Shown: piece by piece, positions 1-6,817 of the stretch
Layout: every line of letters starts with the position of its first letter
How positions within the stretch are numbered: the stretch's first letter is position 1
From: an uncultured Oscillospiraceae bacterium
GTDB lineage: Bacteria; Bacillota_A; Clostridia; Oscillospirales; Oscillospiraceae
NCBI GenBank assembly: GCA_944385265.1
Contig: CALWWO010000088.1
Location: 1-8,746 of the forward strand
Length of the DNA: 8,746 nt
Direction: 5' to 3'
Notes under the pieces: generated by a model
Databases searched by the model: none
What the model was told of the DNA's origin: nothing
What the model saw: the letters and a program-made list of their open reading frames with translations, nothing else
Translations under genes and position numbers: made by a program

Positions 1-62
1 CGCCGGATATTCCGGCGGGGGCGACCCCTAAAAAATCAAGAAAGGGCGGTGAACACATGTGA
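1..62 (+). CDS. C-terminal end of an upstream gene (partial, product unknown)
   Basis: An open frame enters from the left edge and ends at TGA 60-62. Its last residues read PDIPAGATPKKSRKGGEHM, a hydrophilic, basic tail. The stop overlaps the GTG start of the next gene (ATGTGA at 57-62), and the ribosome binding site of that gene lies inside this tail, which is the usual picture of translational coupling in an operon. In MacB-type exporter operons the gene before the permeases is often a membrane-fusion (HlyD/MacA-like) protein or another permease, but twenty residues are too few to say. The same bases also form a small hairpin (1-17), so a non-coding leader is the alternative. Confidence 0.45.
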   Translation, partial: PDIPAGATPKKSRKGGEHM

Positions 63-1213
63 AAACTCTGTTTTTGATAATACAGAGGATGAAGCAGTAT
101 GTACTAAAGAACAAGCTGATATTTGCCCTGTTCGTTATCAGCAGTATACTGTGTTCAGTTGTTGTCACCTACTTTTATGGAAATACAATGCTAAGCATGC
201 AAAACAGGAGCGCCGATGATCCGTCCTATAGAAAATATTTCGTAACGTTTTTAGGCTACGGATATGTTGATAATACAGATGAAAATTATGACCCGACGCT
301 CGCTCCCGAGCTTACGCCGATAATGTATGACGGCGAGCTTGACGGGAACGAGCTTTTTGAATCCGTTATTGTCGGGCACGACCTTGGCGAATCCTCTGTA
401 ATACAGCATGGGGACAAGGTCGTGCTTTCGTGTACTTACGGGGAGGCCCCGCTTATGCCGCTGAGGGGCACGCTTGAGTTTACCGATAAATATCAGGTCA
501 TAATACCCGACTGTGTTTCATACGACGTCGGCGAGACGATAGAGCTAGCCGGTCATGAATTCACCGTGATAGGGCAGAATTCATATTATAACGCTATTAA
601 TGATGAGGAGGCGTATTATATCCCGTACGAGACGTTTAAAGAGCTCGGCTTTGAGACGACGCGGATATGGGCGTATACGAAAGAGCGGTACGCCGGTACC
701 GGCGTCGAGATCGGCGAAAAGGACGGACCAATATACGAGCTGCTTTCGGAGACGTTCCCGACAGGCAGCGCAGATGCAAGAGGTTATCATCGTGTGTCTT
801 TGGACGAATCTGCAGAAGCAGCGATGCGGAGGGATATCTACCCCGTTTTCGCAAGCTACGCCCTCTCAGTGGTGGCGTTCATGTTCCTGCTTCAGTATCT
901 GCTCGATTCCGTCATGGACGAGACGATAATAAGCGTCATAGTCGGCGCGAAAAAGTCAAAGCTCACGTTCATGATATTTTGCGAGACGTTTTTCCTCTGC
1001 GCCGTGACCTCGGCATTGGGGATAGCGATACATAAGCTGTTTTACGGCTCGTTTTTCACGGCTATAAACATCTCGCCGGAGCTCACATATACCGCCGGCG
1101 ATTACCTGACGATTTATCTCAGTATGCTTGCCATCTCGATAATCGTCGTGATACCGTTCCTGTACAAATATATGACGCTTTCGCCTATCGAGGCAAGGCG
1201 GGAGCACATGTGA
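59..1213 (+). CDS. FtsX-like ABC transporter permease (MacB type), first of a pair
   Basis: A 384-residue membrane protein, probably one half of an ABC exporter permease dimer. One transmembrane segment lies near residues 19-39, followed by a large extracytoplasmic domain (about 40-260) and three more segments near 262-282, 304-325 and 349-369. This 1+3 topology with a big first external loop is that of MacB/FtsX permeases. Within the loop, VGETIELAGHEFTVIGQ (157-173) and YYIPYETF (186-193) resemble the periplasmic core domain of MacB. The loop after the second segment (SVIVGAKKSKL, 292-302) matches the short helix that contacts the ATPase, and the end SPIEARREHM is also typical. The start is GTG 59, overlapping the upstream stop, with AAAGGG at 41-46. 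The next gene follows after 26 bases. Substrate is unknown; peptides, lipids or antibiotics are typical for the family. Confidence 0.85.
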   Translation: MKTLFLIIQRMKQYVLKNKLIFALFVISSILCSVVVTYFYGNTMLSMQNRSADDPSYRKYFVTFLGYGYVDNTDENYDPTLAPELTPIMYDGELDGNELFESVIVGHDLGESSVIQHGDKVVLSCTYGEAPLMPLRGTLEFTDKYQVIIPDCVSYDVGETIELAGHEFTVIGQNSYYNAINDEEAYYIPYETFKELGFETTRIWAYTKERYAGTGVEIGEKDGPIYELLSETFPTGSADARGYHRVSLDESAEAAMRRDIYPVFASYALSVVAFMFLLQYLLDSVMDETIISVIVGAKKSKLTFMIFCETFFLCAVTSALGIAIHKLFYGSFFTAINISPELTYTAGDYLTIYLSMLAISIIVVIPFLYKYMTLSPIEARREHM

Positions 1214-1239
1214 CCGTGCGGATAGGAGGCGATATTTAA

Positions 1240-2454
1240 ATGAAACTAATTACGCTGATAAGGCAGTATTTAAAAGGGATACGCCTTTTGTCGTTCGTGC
1301 TTGCCGTGATGATGACGGTTTCGCTTTCGCTGTGTATCCTGACGTATGCCGGTATAAGGTATAATATATTCGAGTACGATCTCGTCAACAGCGCCGACGT
1401 TGAAAACGCCTATTACGTCGGGACGATTATAACGCCGGTGGATCTCGAGGAAAAGACGATTGATGAGATAAGTTTGGAAAAAGAGGCGCAGATAGAACAA
1501 ATGCGCGAAGCCGACGGGGTAGAAAACGTATTTGCGATATGGAATGTAAATCCGATAACGTACAACGGCGAGGGGATAAGTATACTGCTGTACGAGCCGG
1601 AGATGCTTGAATTTTTTCCGGGATTCAAAGATATCGGAATCGACTTTTCAAAAAATCCTGACGGCTGCATACTCGGCAGTAAAATATTCAACGGCGTAGA
1701 CGTCGGGGAGAATATCGAGCTTACATTTTACCAGCCCGAAGAGCATACCGAGTCGTTCGAGGTAGTGGGGCATATCGGCGCCCCGTATCATATCATGAGC
1801 TTCGGCGGCGCGGGAAACATTGTGAATATAAGGCATATGTTTAAAACCAATCCGATAATACTTATGCAGTATTCGGAGGAGAGAATGGCGCATTTCCGCA
1901 CGACCGCGTCGGTATTCAGCGATATTAACTACATCACGGTTTTTGAGGACGGCGTGACGCCGGAGGAGCAGGCGGAAATATTGAGCACATATGCCGGAGA
2001 CGCCCTGCCGCAATCTCTTACGGCGACATTGGAAGCCAGCGCCGAAACCATCTCAAGTGAGTTGAAGACAGAGCTGCCGCGCCCGCTGTTTTTGCTTTTC
2101 TCCGCGACCGTCGCGTATCTTAGCACCCTTGTGCTTACGTTTAAAAAGAAGGAGAAAGAGCTTGCGGTCGATTACCTGTGCGGGTGCAGCAAAAAGAGGT
2201 GCGGCGTTATAACCTTCTGCGCGTTCAATCTTATTGCAGTCGTTCCTATCCTGCTGAACATTCTCGTCGTGCTGATAGTGCCGGAGCTTGACTGGCGCGG
2301 GCAGATCGATCTTACTTCGATGATGATGGGCGATCAAATGTTCCTGCTGGTCTTGGGTTATTATCTGATAACGGCTGCCATAGCAGTCGTAGTGACAATA
2401 GGCTCGATGGCGAAACATACGCCGCTGACGTATTTGAGAGGTGCAACGCAATGA
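1240..2454 (+). CDS. FtsX-like ABC transporter permease (MacB type), second of a pair
   Basis: A 404-residue permease with the same plan as its neighbour: a first membrane segment near residues 16-36, an external domain of about 240 residues, then segments near 281-301, 323-347 and 367-388. The cytoplasmic loop KKKEKELAVDYLCGCSKKRC (302-321) is the usual FtsX coupling loop but carries three cysteines (314, 316, 321), which is uncommon. Obvious sequence identity to the first permease is low, so the two probably form a heterodimer rather than being a recent duplication. The ATG at 1240 is preceded by a perfect AGGAGG (1224-1229). The stop overlaps the ATPase start as ATGA (2451-2454), implying coupled translation. 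The family is confident; the transported substrate cannot be read from sequence. Confidence 0.84.
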   Translation: MKLITLIRQYLKGIRLLSFVLAVMMTVSLSLCILTYAGIRYNIFEYDLVNSADVENAYYVGTIITPVDLEEKTIDEISLEKEAQIEQMREADGVENVFAIWNVNPITYNGEGISILLYEPEMLEFFPGFKDIGIDFSKNPDGCILGSKIFNGVDVGENIELTFYQPEEHTESFEVVGHIGAPYHIMSFGGAGNIVNIRHMFKTNPIILMQYSEERMAHFRTTASVFSDINYITVFEDGVTPEEQAEILSTYAGDALPQSLTATLEASAETISSELKTELPRPLFLLFSATVAYLSTLVLTFKKKEKELAVDYLCGCSKKRCGVITFCAFNLIAVVPILLNILVVLIVPELDWRGQIDLTSMMMGDQMFLLVLGYYLITAAIAVVVTIGSMAKHTPLTYLRGATQ

Positions 2455-3110
2455 TTAAATTAAAGAATATAACTAAATCTTACCCCGTTGGCGGAGCCGA
2501 CTTCTTTGCGCTGTCCAATGTGAATTTGGATATTGAGCAGGGCGAATTTGTCGCCGTGTGCGGCGCATCCGGCTCCGGAAAAACAACGCTGCTGAATATA
2601 ATCGGCTGCCTTGACGAGAGCACCAGCGGAGAATATTTTCTGAACGATGTGAGTATTGAGGAGCTGCCGGACAGCAAGAAATCCAAGATAAGAAACGAGC
2701 AGATCGGCTTCGTTTTGCAGGATTTTGCGCTGATAAACAGCCAGACGGTGCTTTATAACGTAATGCTCCCGCTTCTTTTCAGCGATACGAAATTCTCGCG
2801 GATAAGGCGAAAGGCAAAGCAGGCGCTGAAATTAGTCGGCATATCGGATCAGGCGAAAAAGAAGGCGAATCAGCTCTCCGGCGGTCAGCGGCAAAGGGTC
2901 GCGATAGCGAGGGCGATAGTAAACTCTCCGTCGCTAATACTTGCCGACGAGCCGACAGGTCAGCTCGATTCAAGAACGAGCGTGCAGATAATGGAGATCC
3001 TTCAGGAGCTGAACAAGCAGGGGATAACCGTCGTCGTAGTTACGCACGACGAGCGTGTGGCGTCGTATGCGGATCGCGTTATCACGGTCGTTGACGGGAA
3101 AATAGTGTGA
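2451..3110 (+). CDS. ABC transporter ATP-binding protein (LolD/MacB family)
   Basis: A 219-residue stand-alone nucleotide-binding subunit that would power the two permeases encoded just upstream. All ATPase motifs are present: Walker A GASGSGKTT (38-46), Q-loop Gln90, signature LSGGQ (142-146), Walker B LILADE (162-167) and the switch His199 in VVTHDE. The D-loop reads TGQLD where TGNLD is commoner, a tolerated change. Length and the EPTG motif fit the LolD/MacB/YknY group, which drives substrate extrusion by mechanotransmission rather than classical import. The start overlaps the stop of the second permease by four bases. It is the last gene of the operon; transcription probably ends at the hairpin 3141-3172. 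No regulator or two-component system is visible in the window. Confidence 0.93.
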   Translation: MIKLKNITKSYPVGGADFFALSNVNLDIEQGEFVAVCGASGSGKTTLLNIIGCLDESTSGEYFLNDVSIEELPDSKKSKIRNEQIGFVLQDFALINSQTVLYNVMLPLLFSDTKFSRIRRKAKQALKLVGISDQAKKKANQLSGGQRQRVAIARAIVNSPSLILADEPTGQLDSRTSVQIMEILQELNKQGITVVVVTHDERVASYADRVITVVDGKIV

Positions 3111-3132
3111 AATTAAATATATAAGCGCTTGC

Positions 3133-3172
3133 AAAAAAACGCCGTTCTGAGCGGATATCCGCTCAGAACGGC
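3133..3172 (-). terminator. Intrinsic terminator of pflAB, probably bidirectional
   Basis: Positions 3141-3172 form a perfect 32-base inverted repeat (left arm GCCGTTCTGAGCGGAT, right arm its exact complement). Read on the minus strand, it is followed by G and then seven Ts (complement of A at 3133-3139), a textbook terminator 55 bases beyond the pflB stop. Read on the plus strand it is followed only by a looser T-rich stretch (TGCTTACTTTATT), so it may also stop the convergent ABC operon, less efficiently. Confidence 0.92.
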
Positions 3173-3226
3173 TGCTTACTTTATTGCACTTTCGACGCGC
3201 CGTTTTGACGATCGCTTTGTGCGTTA

Positions 3227-5470
3227 TCACATGGATTCGTGGAAGGTGCGCTTTATGACCTCAAGCTGCTGTTCGCGGTTCAGGCGGTTGAAGTTTACAG
3301 CGTATCCCGATACGCGAATGGTCAGCGTCGGATATTTTTCCGGATGTTCCATAGCGTCTATCAAAAGCGAGCGGTTCATCACATTGACATTAAGATGATG
3401 CGCGCCTTGGATAAAATATCCGTCAAGCACAGAGACGAGATTTGCAATACGCTCCTGCTCGCTCTTTCCAAGCGCGGTGGGGACGATGGAGAAGGTGTTG
3501 GACACGCCGTCCTGGCAAACCGCGCGGTAGGGGATCTTTGCAACGGAGTTCAGAGAGGCGAGAGCGCCGTTTGCATCGCGACCGTGCATCGGATTTGCGC
3601 CCGGGGCGAACGGCTCGCCGGCTTTTCGCCCGTCTGGTGTAGAGCCGGTTTTTTTACCGTACATAACGTTGCTTGTTATGGTCAGCGCCGACAGCGTATG
3701 GATAGCGCCGCGGTACATCGGATGCTTTTTAAGCTCAGATGAGAAATAGGACAGGATCTCAACGGCGATATCGTCCGCGCGGTCGTCGTCGTTTCCGTAT
3801 TTCGGGAACTCGCCCTCAACGTCAAAGTCTACGGCGATACCGTTTTCGCTGCGGATCGGACGTACCTTTGCGAATTTTATAGCGGAGAGCGAATCTGCCG
3901 CGATGGAAAGCCCTGCCACACCGAAGGCGGCGAGCCGCTCTACAAGCGTATCATGGAGAGCCATCTGGCTGCTTTCGTATGCGTATTTGTCGTGCATATA
4001 GTGGATGATGTTGATAGTATCCACATACAGCTCTGCAACATAGGCGAGGACCTTTTTGTAATTTGCAAGCACCTTGGAGTAATCCAAAATTTCATCGCGG
4101 TCAGGCTCGATCTCAGGTACTACGAGTATCTCTTTTTTCTCATCGACGCCGCCGTTTATTGCATAGAGAAGGCTTTTGGCAAGATTTGCGCGAGCGCCGA
4201 AGAACTGCATCTGTTTGCCGACAGCCATAGCCGATACGCAGCAGGCGATGCAGTAATCGTCGCCGTACAAGGGACGCATTACATCGTCGTTTTCATATTG
4301 GATCGAATCTGTCTCGATACTCATTTTTGAGCAGTATTTTTTGAAAGGCTCCGGAAGGTTATTGCTCCAGAGGACGGTGAGATTCGGCTCCGGCGCGGTG
4401 CCGAGATTTGTAAGCGTATGGAGATAGCGGAAGGAATTTTTAGTTACAAGCGTGCGCCCGTCAACCCCCATGCCGCCGATGGATTCAGTGACCCATGTAG
4501 GATCGCCGCCGAACAGCTCGTTATACTCCGGCGTGCGGAGATGGCGGATAAGGCGGAGCTTTATGATGAACTGGTCTATCAGCTCCTGCGCGCCCTGCTC
4601 GTCAAGAATACCGCGGTCAAGATCGCGCTGGATATAGATATCAAGGAACGTAGACGTCCTTCCTATGGAAGTGGCAGCGCCGTTATTCTCTTTTGCGCCG
4701 GCAAGATAGGCAAGGTACAGCCCCTGCACGGCTTCACGGGCGTTTTCCGCCGGACGGGAAATATCGCATCCGTAGCCGGCAGCCATTTCACGCATTTCCT
4801 CAAGCGCGCGTATCTGCATCTGCACTTCTTCGCGCAGGCGTATACGCTCGTCGGTCATCGGACCGTCTATCATATCAAGATCCTTTTGCTTTTCTTCGAT
4901 GAGAAAATCAGTGCCGTAAAGCGGAACACGGCGGTAATCGCCGACGATCCTTCCGCGCCCATAGGCGTCCGGAAGCCCGGTGAGGAGCCCCGCGGTCCTG
5001 GCAAGTCTTGTACGTTTCGGATAAGCGTCAAACACTCCGTCGTTATGCGTTTTACGGTACAGACGGAAATGCTTTTCTATCTCCGGATTCATTTTATAGC
5101 CGTATTGCTCCAAAGCGGATATAGCCGTCCTCATGCCGCCGAAGGGGTTTACGATACGCTTCAGCGGGGCGTCCGTCTGAAGACCGACGATCACTTCATT
5201 ATCGCGGTCGATGTAGCCGGGAGCAAAATTATTGATACCCGATACGGCGTTTGTTTCAACGTCGATAATGCCTTTTTTGATTTCTTCAACTATAAGAGCC
5301 TGGGCTTTTTCCCAAACTTTGTCTGTTTTAGCCGTAGTCGGCGCTAAAAAATCTTCATTGCCGAGATACGGCGTATAGTTTTTCTGGATAAAATTACGCA
5401 CGTTTACAAGGTGACGCCATTCGCCTGTACGAAAGCCTTTCCATGCAGTGCAGTTTACATCAATACTCAT
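3227..5470 (-). CDS. pflB: Pyruvate formate-lyase (formate C-acetyltransferase)
   Basis: A glycyl radical enzyme that converts pyruvate and CoA to acetyl-CoA and formate in the cytoplasm under anaerobic conditions. The 747 residues are close to the E. coli enzyme (about 760). The adjacent catalytic cysteines are Cys410-Cys411 in IACCVSAM. The glycyl radical site is Gly722 in RVSGYAVNF, 25 residues from the C-terminus, where the family has it. Further PFL-specific blocks are [16 protein letters not shown] (171-186), the stretch around 330-369 ([20 protein letters not shown] and what follows) and [20 protein letters not shown] (611-630). These argue for true PFL rather than a glycerol dehydratase, choline lyase or other relative. 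The ATG at 5470 has AAGGAGA upstream (5480-5486). It follows pflA after 33 bases, evidently in the same transcript, and so falls under the same riboswitch. No truncation or missing key residue. Confidence 0.97.
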   Translation of the reverse strand: MSIDVNCTAWKGFRTGEWRHLVNVRNFIQKNYTPYLGNEDFLAPTTAKTDKVWEKAQALIVEEIKKGIIDVETNAVSGINNFAPGYIDRDNEVIVGLQTDAPLKRIVNPFGGMRTAISALEQYGYKMNPEIEKHFRLYRKTHNDGVFDAYPKRTRLARTAGLLTGLPDAYGRGRIVGDYRRVPLYGTDFLIEEKQKDLDMIDGPMTDERIRLREEVQMQIRALEEMREMAAGYGCDISRPAENAREAVQGLYLAYLAGAKENNGAATSIGRTSTFLDIYIQRDLDRGILDEQGAQELIDQFIIKLRLIRHLRTPEYNELFGGDPTWVTESIGGMGVDGRTLVTKNSFRYLHTLTNLGTAPEPNLTVLWSNNLPEPFKKYCSKMSIETDSIQYENDDVMRPLYGDDYCIACCVSAMAVGKQMQFFGARANLAKSLLYAINGGVDEKKEILVVPEIEPDRDEILDYSKVLANYKKVLAYVAELYVDTINIIHYMHDKYAYESSQMALHDTLVERLAAFGVAGLSIAADSLSAIKFAKVRPIRSENGIAVDFDVEGEFPKYGNDDDRADDIAVEILSYFSSELKKHPMYRGAIHTLSALTITSNVMYGKKTGSTPDGRKAGEPFAPGANPMHGRDANGALASLNSVAKIPYRAVCQDGVSNTFSIVPTALGKSEQERIANLVSVLDGYFIQGAHHLNVNVMNRSLLIDAMEHPEKYPTLTIRVSGYAVNFNRLNREQQLEVIKRTFHESM

Positions 5471-5503
5471 TACAGCAATCTCCTTTTCTTAGAATTTTGT
5501 CGA

Positions 5504-6235
5504 TCAGCCGGTTATTTGAACAATGTTTTCATTGAGGCGCCTGTTCCAGCTCTCAACATAATCGGCGTCCATCGGCGGCACGCCCTCAAGCGGGTAGGGA
5601 ATGCCCATTGAGCGGTATTTGGAAACGCCGAGGACATGGTACGGAAGAAGCTCGACGCGCTCGACATTTCGGATCGTTTTAAGATAATCCTCAAGACCGG
5701 TCAAATGCTCTGCGCTGTCGGTAAGACCGGGGACGACAACGTGGCGGATCCACAGCGGGATGTTCATATCCTGAGCTGCTTGCAGGAAACGGTCTGCCTC
5801 GGCTTTTGCCCGTCCCGTGATTTTTTCATATTCGGTATCGTCATAATGCTTTACATCGAACAATATAAGATCTGTAAACGATAAAATCTTTTCATAATCG
5901 GACGTTCCGTATCCTGCGGTGTCCAGACATGTGTGGATGCCGCTTTGCTTGCAGAGGGCGAGAATCTCAGTCAGAAATTCAGCTTGCAGCAGCGGCTCGC
6001 CGCCTGAAAAGGTAACGCCGCCGCTATCCCCGTAATAAGGTCTGAAGCGTGCGATTTTGCTAAGCAATTTTTCAGCCGTAAAGTCTTCAGCGCTTTTTGA
6101 CGCGGCTGCCCATGTATCGGGATTGTGACAGTACAGGCAGCGGAGCTCGCATCCCTGCATGAACACAACGGTCCGTATCCCGGGTCCGTCCACAAGCCCC
6201 ATGGACTCAATAGAGTGGATATGCCCTACAGCCAA
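5504..6235 (-). CDS. pflA: Pyruvate formate-lyase activating enzyme (radical SAM)
   Basis: A 243-residue radical SAM enzyme that uses a [4Fe-4S] cluster and S-adenosylmethionine to abstract hydrogen from the PflB glycine, creating the stable glycyl radical. The cluster-binding CX3CX2C motif is Cys29, Cys33 and Cys36 (GCELRCLYCHNPDTW), and the SAM-contacting SGGEP is at 77-81. The N-terminus, beginning at TTG 6235, reads MAVGHIHSIESMGLVDGPG and aligns with the N-terminus of E. coli PflA (GRIHSFESCGTVDGPG); a later ATG (codon 12) would cut conserved residues. A ribosome site AAGGGGG (6244-6250) sits 8 bases before the TTG. It is the first gene of the operon, placed before pflB, the opposite of the E. 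coli order. Expression is expected to depend on the ZTP riboswitch and terminator just upstream. Confidence 0.95.
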   Translation of the reverse strand: MAVGHIHSIESMGLVDGPGIRTVVFMQGCELRCLYCHNPDTWAAASKSAEDFTAEKLLSKIARFRPYYGDSGGVTFSGGEPLLQAEFLTEILALCKQSGIHTCLDTAGYGTSDYEKILSFTDLILFDVKHYDDTEYEKITGRAKAEADRFLQAAQDMNIPLWIRHVVVPGLTDSAEHLTGLEDYLKTIRNVERVELLPYHVLGVSKYRSMGIPYPLEGVPPMDADYVESWNRRLNENIVQITG

Positions 6236-6243
6236 TGCGATTT

Positions 6244-6250
6244 CCCCCTT
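6244..6250 (-). promoter_or_regulatory. Ribosome binding site deciding the TTG start of pflA
   Basis: On the minus strand AAGGGGG lies 8 bases before TTG at 6235. It is the only good site near the N-terminus predicted by homology and supports the rare start codon. It lies downstream of the leader terminator, so translation is possible only on read-through transcripts. Confidence 0.7.
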
Positions 6251-6256
6251 TCAAAC

Positions 6257-6298
6257 AAAAAAGCCGACAATCTGGACTATAACGCCCAGACGGTCGGC
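6257..6298 (-). terminator. Riboswitch-controlled leader terminator upstream of pflA
   Basis: On the minus strand, GCCGAC (6298-6293) pairs with GTCGGC (6268-6263) and TCTGG (6290-6286) with CCAGA (6275-6271). Between the two helices is a 2x2 mismatch. The hairpin is followed directly by six Ts (complement of A 6257-6262). Its 5' half (6284-6298) is also the 3' domain of the ZTP aptamer, so aptamer and terminator cannot form together. Ligand binding should favour the aptamer and allow read-through into pflA. Confidence 0.9.
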
Positions 6299-6354
6299 AA
6301 ATTAAACATCATACTCCATGTGGTTACCTCCACAAAATCCGTCAGTCATATGAT
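6284..6354 (-). ncRNA. ZTP riboswitch aptamer (pfl RNA motif)
   Basis: The minus-strand leader carries the conserved blocks of the ZTP/ZMP riboswitch: ATATGACTGACGGA near the 5' end, a short GTGG/CCAC hairpin followed by ATGGAGTAT, and the 3' block GCCGACCGTCTGGGC. The helices can be traced. P1 pairs ATCATA (6354-6349) with TATGAT (6313-6308). P2 pairs GTGG (6333-6330) with CCAC (6323-6320). In the 3' domain GCC and GGC close a loop whose CCGT (6293-6290) can pair with ACGG (6342-6339), the family's pseudoknot. Known members bind ZTP or ZMP (AICAR ribotide), a signal of low 10-formyl-tetrahydrofolate, and turn genes on. This fits control of formate production by pflAB. The identification rests on recognised consensus, not on a covariance-model search. 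Confidence 0.92.
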
Positions 6355-6360
6355 ACTTGG

Positions 6361-6389
6361 ATTATAACAACGGGGCATATGTTTGTCAA
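6361..6389 (-). promoter_or_regulatory. Promoter of the pflA-pflB operon
   Basis: On the minus strand TTGACA (6389-6384) and TATAAT (6366-6361) are separated by exactly 17 bases, and TGT immediately before the -10 gives an extended -10 as well. It is a fully consensus housekeeping sigma-A promoter. Transcription should begin about 6354-6358, so the riboswitch P1 helix is at the very 5' end of the RNA. Such a strong promoter makes the downstream terminator the likely control point. Confidence 0.9.
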
Positions 6390-6454
6390 TCATAAAAAAA
6401 GAAAAATCCGTGTATTTTTTAAGATAAAAATCAGTTAAATAAAGTTCCCAAAGT

Positions 6455-6487
6455 AAACAAAAAGACTTGAAATCGTACGATTTCAAG
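6455..6487 (-). terminator. Terminator of the tRNA-Ala gene
   Basis: Positions 6466-6487 form a perfect 22-base palindrome (arm CTTGAAATCGT). On the minus strand it is followed by TCTTTTTGTTT (6465-6455). It lies 10 bases beyond the tRNA 3' end and separates the tRNA transcript from the pflA promoter. Confidence 0.88.
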
Positions 6488-6497
6488 CCTAAAAAGT

Positions 6498-6573
<76 letters not shown>

Positions 6574-6586
6574 GTAAGCGTTATGT

Positions 6587-6615
6587 ATGATACCACAGAT
6601 CAGGCAAGTTGTCAA
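6587..6615 (-). promoter_or_regulatory. Promoter of the tRNA-Ala gene
   Basis: On the minus strand TTGACA (6615-6610) and TATCAT (6592-6587) are 17 bases apart, with TGG giving an extended -10. The predicted start near 6580 is about 7 bases before the mature tRNA 5' end at 6573. The DNA upstream (6616-6680) is AT-rich, as is common above stable RNA promoters. Confidence 0.82.
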
Positions 6616-6773
6616 CATTAAAATAGACAAAGGTCAGATAAATGTAAACCATGAAAAATTTTCATTTTTTGTCACTGCGGATTATATTTTTACGACAAAT
6701 GGGAAAAATATGATTACAGAACGGTTTAAAATTATTAATAAATACAAAATGCGCTTTTTTTAGTGAAAATATG

Positions 6774-6782
6774 TGCTATAAT
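6774..6782 (+). promoter_or_regulatory. Extended -10 promoter of the deacetylase gene
   Basis: TGCTATAAT combines a TG extension with a consensus -10 hexamer (TATAAT 6777-6782). No good -35 is seen 17-18 bases upstream (CTTTTT), which is usual for extended -10 promoters. Start of transcription is predicted near 6789, leaving a leader of about 29 bases before ATG 6818. A sporulation sigma-factor promoter was considered but the spacing does not fit. Confidence 0.65.
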
Positions 6783-6800
6783 TCAAGCTGAAAATGTATA

Positions 6801-6807
6801 GAAGGGG
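6801..6807 (+). promoter_or_regulatory. Ribosome binding site deciding the deacetylase start
   Basis: GAAGGGG lies 10 bases before ATG 6818. The in-frame ATG at 6794 precedes this site, has no binding site of its own and would sit only about five bases from the predicted transcription start. Confidence 0.7.
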
Positions 6808-6817
6808 TATTAGTGCG

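Noticed and set aside
1..17. CGCCGGA-TAT-TCCGGCG hairpin as a terminator before the ABC operon.
   Set aside because: It is followed by GGGGCGACC rather than Ts and lies within an open frame that ends in overlap with the next start.
4418..5347. A 309-codon open frame on the plus strand.
   Set aside because: It lies wholly antisense to pflB, whose full length is conserved. The product has no recognisable features and no ribosome site was seen.
6302..6319. A five-codon leader peptide (MEYDV) on the minus strand with a GGAGG upstream, hinting at ribosome-mediated attenuation of pflA.
   Set aside because: The GGAGG and ATG fall inside the GTGG/CCAC hairpin and the conserved ATGGAGTAT block of the ZTP aptamer, so conservation of the RNA explains them.
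6651..6671. ATGAAAAATTTTCAT followed by Ts as a plus-strand terminator.
   Set aside because: The stem is entirely A/T except for one G-C pair and there is no plus-strand gene ending nearby; AT-rich promoter-flanking DNA explains it.
6794..6817. An earlier ATG start for the deacetylase (adds MYRRGISA).
   Set aside because: It precedes the ribosome site, lies almost at the predicted transcription start and would put charged residues before a normal MKK signal peptide.
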